From: Candidatus Fermentithermobacillaceae bacterium
GTDB taxonomy: Bacteria; Bacillota; Sulfobacillia; Fermentithermobacillales; Fermentithermobacillaceae
Direction: 5' to 3'
Assembly: GCA_012842685.1 (NCBI GenBank)
Contig: DUSI01000036.1
Coordinates: 1-64,000, forward strand
Length of the DNA: 64,000 nucleotides
Program-made: the position numbers and the translations under genes
In this document: piece by piece, positions 7,888 through 14,938 of the stretch
How the letters are laid out: each line of letters opens with the position of its first letter
How positions within the stretch are numbered: the first letter of the stretch is position 1
The notes under the pieces: model-generated
Told to the model about the DNA's origin: nothing
Seen by the model: only the letters and a program-made list of their open reading frames with translations
Database searches by the model: none

Positions 7888-9141
7888 CTACGTGGTTAGG
7901 ACTATTGTGGCTGCTTTCTTCACTGCAAGCATAACATGTTCTTTTGTGAGCCCGCCCTGGAGATACGCGATGTAAGGCTCGGTAAACGGACCGTCGCACG
8001 AGAGCTCTATGGACGACCCCTGTACGAACGTCCCCGCAGCCATGATAATCTTGCGCTCGTAGCCCGGCATGTCCCAAGGTTCGGGTGTTGCGAAAGAATC
8101 CACCGGCGATGAGGCCTGGATGGCCTGCGCGAAGCGCCTGAGCCTTTCTGGCGAACCCAAGGTAACTGCCTGCACGATGTCGGACCGTTCCTCGAAAGGC
8201 CCGGGATCGACTTCGAAGCCCAGGCGGCGAAGGAACGAGGCGGCGAACGCGATCCCCTTGAGGCACTCTCCCACCACCTTCGGGGCTAAGAACAGCCCCT
8301 GGTAGATGTCCCTGTATCCCGCCGGGCAGCTCCCTGTCTCGGCCCCGAGCCCCGGGGCGTAGAGGCTTTCCGCCACCCTCGCGACGGCATCTCTGGAGCC
8401 TACCGCGTAGGCTCCCGTGGGCGCCAGCCCCCCTCCCGGGTTCTTTATGAGGGAGCCGACGGTGAGAGAGACTCCCAACATGGGAGGTTCTACAGTACCC
8501 GTGAACTCGCAGTAGCAGTTGTCCACGATAGTCCAGATGCCGGGGAACTTCTCCCGCACGACGCCCATGAAGTCCTGGAGGGACCCGACGGAAATGCTCT
8601 TTCGGGGAGTGTAGCCACGGGAGCGTTGGATGTAGATGACTTTCGTATTGCTCCTCAGGTTATCCGCGAGCTCCTGTTCTACCGAGTCAATCCCTATGCT
8701 TCCTTCTTCGTACCTGAGGAGGCAGTCGATCTCTCTGTAGGTTATCCCGAAGTCTTTGAGCCCGCCCCTGCCCGCGCCCGTCACGGGCGAGAGGGTATCG
8801 TAAGACGGTCCGGTGACGCACAAGACGTCGTCTCCAGGCCTCAGAAGGGCAAACAGGGCCGTTTTCAAGGCGTGGGTCCCCGAGGACCAGTGGGTCCTGA
8901 CGAGCCCGCTTTCTGCCCCAAAAACCCTGGCGTAGAGGCGGTCGAGGGTGTCCCTGCCTGCGTCGCCGTAGCCGTACCCAGTGGAGGGAGACATGTGGTG
9001 GAGGGAGACTCTTTCGGCGATGAATGAATCCAGCACTCTTTCCTGGTTTGTCATCACCGTGGCGTCTATCCTCTTCCAGACAGACGCCATTTCTTCTTTG
9101 CTTTCCTCAAAGGCTCTGTCGATCAGGTCCATTGCGGTCAT
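7888..9141 (-). CDS. ynbB: PLP-dependent YnbB/methionine gamma-lyase-like protein
   Basis: A fold-type I pyridoxal-phosphate enzyme of the family once called aluminium resistance protein. It has the cofactor cradle around SSGTHALKTALFALLRPGD and the probable Schiff-base lysine in GSLIKNPGGGLAPTG. The reaction is not known for most members; carbon-sulfur lyase activity is assumed from similarity. The start at 9141 overlaps the hflX stop in ATGA, which favours it over upstream in-frame codons lying inside hflX. The order hflX-ynbB following spoVK is the same as in Bacillus subtilis. Confidence 0.88.
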   Translation of the reverse strand: MTAMDLIDRAFEESKEEMASVWKRIDATVMTNQERVLDSFIAERVSLHHMSPSTGYGYGDAGRDTLDRLYARVFGAESGLVRTHWSSGTHALKTALFALLRPGDDVLCVTGPSYDTLSPVTGAGRGGLKDFGITYREIDCLLRYEEGSIGIDSVEQELADNLRSNTKVIYIQRSRGYTPRKSISVGSLQDFMGVVREKFPGIWTIVDNCYCEFTGTVEPPMLGVSLTVGSLIKNPGGGLAPTGAYAVGSRDAVARVAESLYAPGLGAETGSCPAGYRDIYQGLFLAPKVVGECLKGIAFAASFLRRLGFEVDPGPFEERSDIVQAVTLGSPERLRRFAQAIQASSPVDSFATPEPWDMPGYERKIIMAAGTFVQGSSIELSCDGPFTEPYIAYLQGGLTKEHVMLAVKKAATIVLTT

Positions 9142-10442
9142 GTTTTCCGTATCTCCAGTTTTCTTGAGAATCTCTCGGCATCCTCGGGCAGGAGGTCGAC
9201 GTTTATGAGCGCTCCTTCGTCGTCGTGGATTTCGCTCCTTACGTTCCCGACTCTCTTGATCTCGAAGACCAAGTCCCATTTGGAGTAGGGTATGTGCCAG
9301 GATACGGTCACCCTTTTCTCAGAGAGCCCCTCTGCGACGGCTAGAGCCAGCTCGTCCAGTCCATCTTCAAACAGGGCGGATATGGCCACGCTCCCACGGT
9401 GGACGCGCAAGACGGAATCCAGCTCTTGAGGAGATACCCGGTCCTTCTTGTTGAAGCACACAACCCGGGGACGCCCCTCTACTCCCAAGTCGGACAGAAC
9501 CCCATTTACCGTCGCCATCTGCTGGGGCCATGCAGGGTTGGACACATCCACCACGTGGATGTGTAGGTCCGAATCAACTGACTCTTCGAGGGTGGCCCTG
9601 AAAGCGGCCACAAGCTCGTGGGGAAGTCCCTGTATGAATCCGACCGTATCCACCAAGAGCACCACCTGGCCGCTTGGCAGCCGCCACCTGCGAGTCCAGG
9701 GGTCGAGGGTGGCAAAGAGCTTGTCGTCGGCGTAAGCCTCATCACCCGTGAGGGTGTTGAACAACGTTGATTTCCCGGCGTTTGTGTAGCCCACCAGAGA
9801 TACGATGGGGATCCCCGATTCCCTGCGCTTCTTGGTCTGTTCCGCCCTCTGCCTCGCGACCTTCTTCAGCTCTCTGTTCAGGGAGGCTATCCGGTTCCTG
9901 AGGACCCTCCGGTCCATCTCGATCTTGGTCTCTCCCGGGCCCCTCGTGCCTATCCCAGCTCCGGGGTTTGACATGTGCACTCCGGTCCCGGCCAAGCGGG
10001 CCAGGGCATGCTGGGCTGCGGCCATCTCTACCTGGAGCTTCCCTTCTGCCGTACGGGCGCGAGCGGCGAATATCCTGAGGATGAGGTCGGTCCTATCCAT
10101 CACCGTGACGCCGGTTATGTCCTCCAGGTTCCTGAGCTGGGTAGGCGACAGACGGCCGTCTACGATGACGCACGTGGCGCCCTCGTCGGCCACGACCTGG
10201 ACGAGCTCCCGGGCTTTGCCCGTTCCAAGGTAGGTCTGGGGGTCGGGAGCCTCCTTCTCCTGGGTCACCTGGGCTACTACCTCGTAGTCCAGGGTTTCGG
10301 CGAGGCGGGCCAGCTCCCTCATGGATTCCTTCCAGGAGAACACATAATCCCGCGAAGACACTATGCCCTTACGGTCATGGATGCCCACCAACACAGCCTT
10401 GGGGGCCGAGTCCCTCGTGAGATCTACAGGCGTCCTTGGCAC
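9138..10442 (-). CDS. hflX: HflX, ribosome-associated GTPase
   Basis: A GTPase that binds the 50S subunit and splits or rescues stalled ribosomes under stress. The N-terminal HflX domain contains the glycine-rich RLAGTGVHMSNPGAGIGTRG stretch and a coiled coil; the G domain has G1 GYTNAGKST, G3 DTVGFI and G4 NKKD. A 434-residue length is usual. The start is GTG, preceded by GGGAGG at six bases. It overlaps ynbB by four bases and is read downstream of spoVK. Confidence 0.95.
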   Translation of the reverse strand: MPRTPVDLTRDSAPKAVLVGIHDRKGIVSSRDYVFSWKESMRELARLAETLDYEVVAQVTQEKEAPDPQTYLGTGKARELVQVVADEGATCVIVDGRLSPTQLRNLEDITGVTVMDRTDLILRIFAARARTAEGKLQVEMAAAQHALARLAGTGVHMSNPGAGIGTRGPGETKIEMDRRVLRNRIASLNRELKKVARQRAEQTKKRRESGIPIVSLVGYTNAGKSTLFNTLTGDEAYADDKLFATLDPWTRRWRLPSGQVVLLVDTVGFIQGLPHELVAAFRATLEESVDSDLHIHVVDVSNPAWPQQMATVNGVLSDLGVEGRPRVVCFNKKDRVSPQELDSVLRVHRGSVAISALFEDGLDELALAVAEGLSEKRVTVSWHIPYSKWDLVFEIKRVGNVRSEIHDDEGALINVDLLPEDAERFSRKLEIRKT

Positions 10443-10480
10443 GATGTCCTCCCGCGGATCAGGTCTGGAAGCAGTTCCAA

Positions 10481-11404
10481 TTATACCAGATAGATGGAAG
10501 CCTCCAGTAGTTCGCGGGCGGTTATGGTCATGAGGTCTTGTTTGGTGAACGCCCCATCCCTGATGAGCCTTACAGCCTGCCGTCTTATGGCTTTTTCGAT
10601 GAGGTTCCTAACCATCCGGGCGTTGGACGGGACTATCTCCCGCGCCTTTTTCTCGCGGATGATGTCCTCGAGGAGGGATTTTGCGTCTTCTGACAGCCGG
10701 TATTCTCTCTTCCTAAGCATTAGCTCCGCGATCTGGGTGAGCTCGCCCACGGTGTAGTCGGGAAACTCCAGGTGTATCGGGAAACGGGACCTGAGGCCGG
10801 GATTGGTCCTCAAGAACTCTTCCATCTCCGCGGGGTAGCCTGCCAGGATGAACACGGTTTCCTTCGCGTGGTCCTCCATGGCCTTGACGATGCAGTCTAT
10901 GCACTCCTTGCCGAAATCTTTCTCCCCGCCTCTCGAGAGGGAGTAGGCTTCGTCGATGAACAGTATCCCGCCTTGAGCCTTCTTTATCTGCTCGCGGGTC
11001 CTTTGGGCGGTGTGGCCGATGTACTCGCCAACGAGGTCTGCCCTCTCAACCTCGACCACGTGGCCCTTCTCGAGTATCCCGGCGTTATAGAGGAGCCTAC
11101 CGAGGATCCTGGCGATTGTCGTCTTGCCGGTGCCGGGGTTTCCCTTGAATATCATGTGGAGCACTACCTTCTCGGCGCTGAGCCCCGCTTTTTCGCGCTT
11201 CTTCTGGACCTCGGCGAAGGCATAGATCTCGTAGATTAGGTCTTTCACTTTCTCGAGGCCGATCAGAGACTCTAGTTCCTCCAGCACGACCTTCTGATCC
11301 CGGGACTTGTGGGCGGGCGGCAGGTTCTGAACCTCGGCAGTCTCCCTCTGAGGCACGACGCGGAGATATGGGGTCCTCGCTGACCTGAGTAGGTTCTGTC
11401 CCAA
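10481..11404 (-). CDS. spoVK: SpoVK-like AAA ATPase, stage V sporulation protein K
   Basis: An AAA+ ATPase of the CbxX/CfqX-SpoVK family. Walker A is GNPGTGKT (residues 88-95), Walker B ILFIDEAYSL, and an arginine-finger region follows in NPGLRSRFP. In Bacillus the protein is needed for spore cortex maturation and is made in the mother cell; its mechanism is unclear. The length of 307 is typical. The start is TTG with GGGGGGTG upstream. The position between hfq and hflX is conserved with Bacillus. A sporulation sigma-factor promoter could not be identified with confidence. Confidence 0.92.
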   Translation of the reverse strand: MGQNLLRSARTPYLRVVPQRETAEVQNLPPAHKSRDQKVVLEELESLIGLEKVKDLIYEIYAFAEVQKKREKAGLSAEKVVLHMIFKGNPGTGKTTIARILGRLLYNAGILEKGHVVEVERADLVGEYIGHTAQRTREQIKKAQGGILFIDEAYSLSRGGEKDFGKECIDCIVKAMEDHAKETVFILAGYPAEMEEFLRTNPGLRSRFPIHLEFPDYTVGELTQIAELMLRKREYRLSEDAKSLLEDIIREKKAREIVPSNARMVRNLIEKAIRRQAVRLIRDGAFTKQDLMTITARELLEASIYLV

Positions 11405-11458
11405 GACAACACCCCCCGACTAAGCACATATCTTGCGGCCCAACAGTATACGCGGGGA

Positions 11459-11486
11459 AAAGGAAAACCGCCCTAGTTTCGGGCGG
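11459..11486 (-). terminator. Terminator after the hfq-YHS transcript
   Basis: A 6-bp stem CCGCCC/GGGCGG (11468-11473 and 11481-11486) is followed on the minus strand by TTTTCCTTTT. It separates the miaB-to-YHS operon from spoVK, which must have its own promoter in the following 50 bases. Confidence 0.75.
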
Positions 11487-11515
11487 CATTCCGGCTCATT
11501 CACTTGCGCGCTTTC

Positions 11516-11743
11516 TCAGCGAGGCCTCTCGCTTCTTTTCTCTCTGTTTCCTCTGAGGTCGCTCCGGCTTTCTCTGCTCTCGAGCCTCTGCTGTTCCCTG
11601 CTCACATAGCTTTCCGGGTTTCTATCGAATTCCTCACGGCATCTGTCCGAGCAGAAGCGGTACTCCCGGCCCTTGTACTCCGACCTCAGATTGCTGGGGC
11701 AGTCTTCCTTCACGTTCATCCCGCAGACCGGATCCCGAGCCAT
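11516..11743 (-). CDS. YHS-domain small protein
   Basis: A 75-residue protein that begins with MARDPVCGMNV and has the YHS pattern: Cys in DPVCGM, then YRFCSDRCREEF and NPESYV. The family often binds metals (copper, zinc or heme-related contexts) and occurs as a domain in metal ATPases. The C-terminal 25 residues are highly charged (Arg, Glu, Ser) and probably disordered. The ATG follows GGGAGGTG. It is the last gene before a terminator, co-directional with and probably co-transcribed with hfq. The function here is unknown. Confidence 0.8.
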   Translation of the reverse strand: MARDPVCGMNVKEDCPSNLRSEYKGREYRFCSDRCREEFDRNPESYVSREQQRLESRESRSDLRGNREKRSERPR

Positions 11744-11812
11744 ACACTCACCTCCCGCCGCCGATCTATCGTCCGGCAACGGGAAGTTTGCCCAGCCTGG
11801 CAAGATCGCATA

Positions 11813-12067
11813 CTATTCGGTTTTTTCCTGCTTGGGTTCCTGCGGGCTCAAGTTAACGGATTTCTGTGGTGTGATGGTGGACATTGCGTGTTTGTATATG
11901 AGCATCTGTTTTCCATCGCTTTCTAGGACTACGGTGAAGTTGTCAAATCCTTTGACCGTGCCCTTAAGCTGGAATCCGTTAATCAGGTATACCGTGCATT
12001 GGATTCCTTCTTTCCTCAGCTGATTCAGGAAGGCGTCCTGAAGGTTCACCGAATTCTTTGCGGTCAC
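11813..12067 (-). CDS. hfq: Hfq RNA chaperone
   Basis: Sm-like hexameric RNA-binding protein. The Sm1 motif ([13 protein letters not shown] followed by [11 protein letters not shown]) and Sm2 motif (YKHAMSTI) are both clear. At 84 residues it has the usual Gram-positive length with a short polar C-terminus. The start is GTG, with GGAGGG eight bases upstream. It lies directly behind miaA, the classic miaA-hfq pairing. Confidence 0.97.
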   Translation of the reverse strand: MTAKNSVNLQDAFLNQLRKEGIQCTVYLINGFQLKGTVKGFDNFTVVLESDGKQMLIYKHAMSTITPQKSVNLSPQEPKQEKTE

Positions 12068-12116
12068 TGCTATTCCCTCCAGCTCTCTCCACTATGTCTC
12101 CACTGGTAGCCTGAGC

Positions 12117-13097
12117 TCAGCCCCGGCCCGAGATATGCGAATGTACGCGATAAGCCGCTTCCCGGAGGAGGTCGTCCCAGTCCCTATCCTGGCTTGCCTC
12201 CATCCATGTTATTCCTTCTTCCCGGGAAAACCAAGTGAATTGTCGCTTGGCCAGTCTTCTTGTGTTGCGTTTTATGAGCGCCTTCGTCTCGTCGAGGGAG
12301 AGAAGTCCGTCGAGATAATACCCGATCTCCTTATACCCAAGACCCTGCATGCTCGGTAAGTCGCTCCTAAAGCCGAGTCTCCGCAGGCGAAGGACTTCCT
12401 CGACAAACCCTTCCCTAAATTGGTCCTCGACCCTATTATCGATTCTCTTACCAAGATCTTGACGGTCCCAGCGGATAGCCAGTTTCAGCGGGTCATAGGG
12501 AGACGCGGGGCTCTCCAGACGCCTCGCCGAGATGGGCCTTCCCGTGGCCCTATGGTATTCCAGGGCTCGTATGACCCGCTTCAGGTCGTTCGGGTGCAGG
12601 GTCTTCCACGCCTCCGGATCCTTGTCCTTGAGGAGGGCGTGCACGGCCTGTTTCCCTTCTCTTTCCGCGAGGGCCTTCATGGCCCCGCGGAATTCGGGAT
12701 CGGGCGGAGCGTCCGTAAGCGGGTAGTCGCTGAGGAGGGCCCTTATGTACAGCCCCGTCCCCCCGACTATGAAAGGGATATTGCCGCGGCCGCATATCTC
12801 CTCGATGGCCTGGGAGGCCCTCTCCTTGAACTCCTCCACGCTCCAGGGCTCATCGGGGTCTTTGATGCTCACAAGGTGGTGCCTTATCCGTGACATCTCC
12901 TCCGGAGTGGGTTTTGCGGTCCCGATGTCCATGTAGCGGTAGATCTGCATTGAGTCGGCGGAGATGACCTCGAGAGGGAAATAGCGCCCGAGATCCAGCG
13001 CCAGTTTGGTTTTCCCGGTCGCGGTGGGGCCGCAGATGACGATCACCTTTACCAACGCGCCTGCTTCCCCCCACCGTGCGTACTCAAGCCTCAGCAT
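12117..13097 (-). CDS. miaA: MiaA, tRNA dimethylallyltransferase
   Basis: Transfers a dimethylallyl group to N6 of adenosine 37 in tRNAs reading UNN codons; MiaB, encoded in the same operon, then methylthiolates the product. The P-loop is GPTATGKT (residues 23-30), followed by SADSMQIYR and the FIVGGTGLYIRALL motif. The length of 326 is slightly long because the ATG at 13097 adds 15 residues before the conserved KVIVICG. A TTG at residue 15, with GGGGGG upstream, is an alternative start. The gene is 12 bases behind mutL. Confidence 0.95.
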   Translation of the reverse strand: MLRLEYARWGEAGALVKVIVICGPTATGKTKLALDLGRYFPLEVISADSMQIYRYMDIGTAKPTPEEMSRIRHHLVSIKDPDEPWSVEEFKERASQAIEEICGRGNIPFIVGGTGLYIRALLSDYPLTDAPPDPEFRGAMKALAEREGKQAVHALLKDKDPEAWKTLHPNDLKRVIRALEYHRATGRPISARRLESPASPYDPLKLAIRWDRQDLGKRIDNRVEDQFREGFVEEVLRLRRLGFRSDLPSMQGLGYKEIGYYLDGLLSLDETKALIKRNTRRLAKRQFTWFSREEGITWMEASQDRDWDDLLREAAYRVHSHISGRG

Positions 13098-13109
13098 GTG
13101 CCTCTTGGA

Positions 13110-14936
13110 TTATACTCGGGTTCTACCTTTACGGGAAGATCTCCCAAAGTATTCTCCGATTTCTTCGAGAGTAAGTTCCCAGGTGGCCGGGCGACCGTGG
13201 GGACATGTGGCGGCTTCGGGCTGCGCCTCCAAGGCGATGACCAAGGCTTCTGCTTCTTCTCTTGAGAGGGGTTCTCTGGCCCTCACAGAAGCGTGGCAGG
13301 CGGCGGTCGCCATCCGCGCGGCGTCCAGCATCCTTTCGGGAGACACCCGGGGGTTTTTCCCCTCGGCGGCGAGCTTTTCCAGGACTTCCTTGATCGACTG
13401 AGGAGGCAGGGCTTTTCCGAGGACCATGGGCACCGAGGTTACCATGACGGTCCTTTCCCCCACCAGCCTTGAACCAAACCCAGTTTCGGCCAGCACGTCC
13501 GCGTAGTCCTCATAAACCGAAGCCTCAACCGGGTCGAGCCTTATGATCTCGGCCATCAGGAGGTCCTGGGAGCCGCTTTCCCCTTTCAGCATCGCCCGGT
13601 ATACCAGACTTTCCATGAGGGCGTGCTTGTCGATTATGATGAGGGACGACCCTGTGGAGGCTAAGAGGTACGTGTCCGCCATGGAGCCCAGGTATGCCCA
13701 CGAGTGGCCCGTCAGGCCGGCCTCGGCATTTTCCCCGGTTAGGGATGGCGCCCGGGGAGGCAGTTCCCCTCCGGCGGTCACCAGTTCTCGCAGGGTAGAA
13801 AGGGGATCCCGGTACTGTGGGGGGGCTTCCCGGGCTTTCCCGGGGAACGTGAAACCAGATGGCGCCTGGTAAGACCCGGCCGCCGGTCCTTTACTGGGGC
13901 CCGAGCCGGTCTCCAGGGGCCATTCGTCTTCCCGTCTTCCGGCTGCGAGCGCGCGTCCAGAGAGGGCCCCGGCGATGGCGTGTCTTATGCCCCTGCGCAG
14001 GGCGTGTTCGTCCCTGAACCTCACCTGGGCCTTCGTGGGATGGACATTCACGTCAACCTGGTCGTAAGGGAGTCTAATATCCAGCACCGCAGCCGGATAG
14101 GTGCTGTGGGGTATGAGTCCCAGATAGGCGTAGTCGAGAGCTCTCCCCAGGACGGGATCCTTCACCGGACGGCCGTTTACAGAAAAAACCTGCCTGTCCC
14201 TTTGCCTGCGGTAATACGAAGGGTTGCCTGCAAAACCGCTTATCTCGAGCCCCCCTTCGCACCACGACACCGGAGAGAAGGACGAAGCCGCCTCAGGCCC
14301 AAAGACGTCCATGAGGGCGTTCTCGAGCCCTTGGCCCGACGTCCTGAGGATGGTCTTGCCTCCCGTCTTGAGGGTGAAGGATACGTCTGGCCACGCCAGC
14401 GCAAGGCGCATCACGGTGTCCACGATGGCCTGCTTCTCGCTGGAACGGGACCTTACGAACTTGAGCCTGGCAGGAGTATTGTAAAAGAGGTCGCGTACGG
14501 TGACGGTGGTGCCTTGAGGAAGGCCTTTTTCCGCTGACCGTACCAGGACCCCTCCTTCAACCAGGACTTCTGTCCCTGTGTCCCCGTCTTCTCCCCGGGT
14601 TTCGAGGAGCAGCCGCGAACAAGAGGCGATCGAGGGCAGCGCCTCTCCCCTAAATCCCAGAGAGCCTATGCTGGAGAGGTCATCGATGGAAGATAGCTTC
14701 GAAGTGGCGAAGCGCTCCGTGGCGAGGAGGGCGTCTTCTCTGGACATGCCGCACCCGTTGTCAGATACGCGGATCATCTCGAGTCCCGCGTCTTCGAACT
14801 CCACCAGTATCCTCGTGGCGCCGGCGTCGAGGGAGTTCTCAACGAGCTCCTTTACCACCGACGCAGGTCTTTCCACGACCTCGCCGGCGGCTATCTGGCT
14901 TGAAACGACCGGGTCAAGCCGCTTTATCCGTCCCAA
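13110..14936 (-). CDS. mutL: MutL, DNA mismatch repair protein
   Basis: Mismatch repair ATPase that couples MutS to strand incision. The N-terminal GHKL ATPase motifs are intact: ELVENSLDAGA, VSDNGCGM and GFRGEALPSIAS. The C-terminal dimerisation domain retains CPHGRP, but the endonuclease motif, normally DQHA-x2-E-x4-E, reads DKHALMESLVYR, so the last acidic residue is replaced. The start is TTG two bases after the mutS stop, with GAGGGGAGAT as ribosome binding site. The 608-residue length is normal for a non-Enterobacterial MutL. Confidence 0.95.
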   Translation of the reverse strand: MGRIKRLDPVVSSQIAAGEVVERPASVVKELVENSLDAGATRILVEFEDAGLEMIRVSDNGCGMSREDALLATERFATSKLSSIDDLSSIGSLGFRGEALPSIASCSRLLLETRGEDGDTGTEVLVEGGVLVRSAEKGLPQGTTVTVRDLFYNTPARLKFVRSRSSEKQAIVDTVMRLALAWPDVSFTLKTGGKTILRTSGQGLENALMDVFGPEAASSFSPVSWCEGGLEISGFAGNPSYYRRQRDRQVFSVNGRPVKDPVLGRALDYAYLGLIPHSTYPAAVLDIRLPYDQVDVNVHPTKAQVRFRDEHALRRGIRHAIAGALSGRALAAGRREDEWPLETGSGPSKGPAAGSYQAPSGFTFPGKAREAPPQYRDPLSTLRELVTAGGELPPRAPSLTGENAEAGLTGHSWAYLGSMADTYLLASTGSSLIIIDKHALMESLVYRAMLKGESGSQDLLMAEIIRLDPVEASVYEDYADVLAETGFGSRLVGERTVMVTSVPMVLGKALPPQSIKEVLEKLAAEGKNPRVSPERMLDAARMATAACHASVRAREPLSREEAEALVIALEAQPEAATCPHGRPATWELTLEEIGEYFGRSSRKGRTRV

Positions 14937-14938
14937 GC

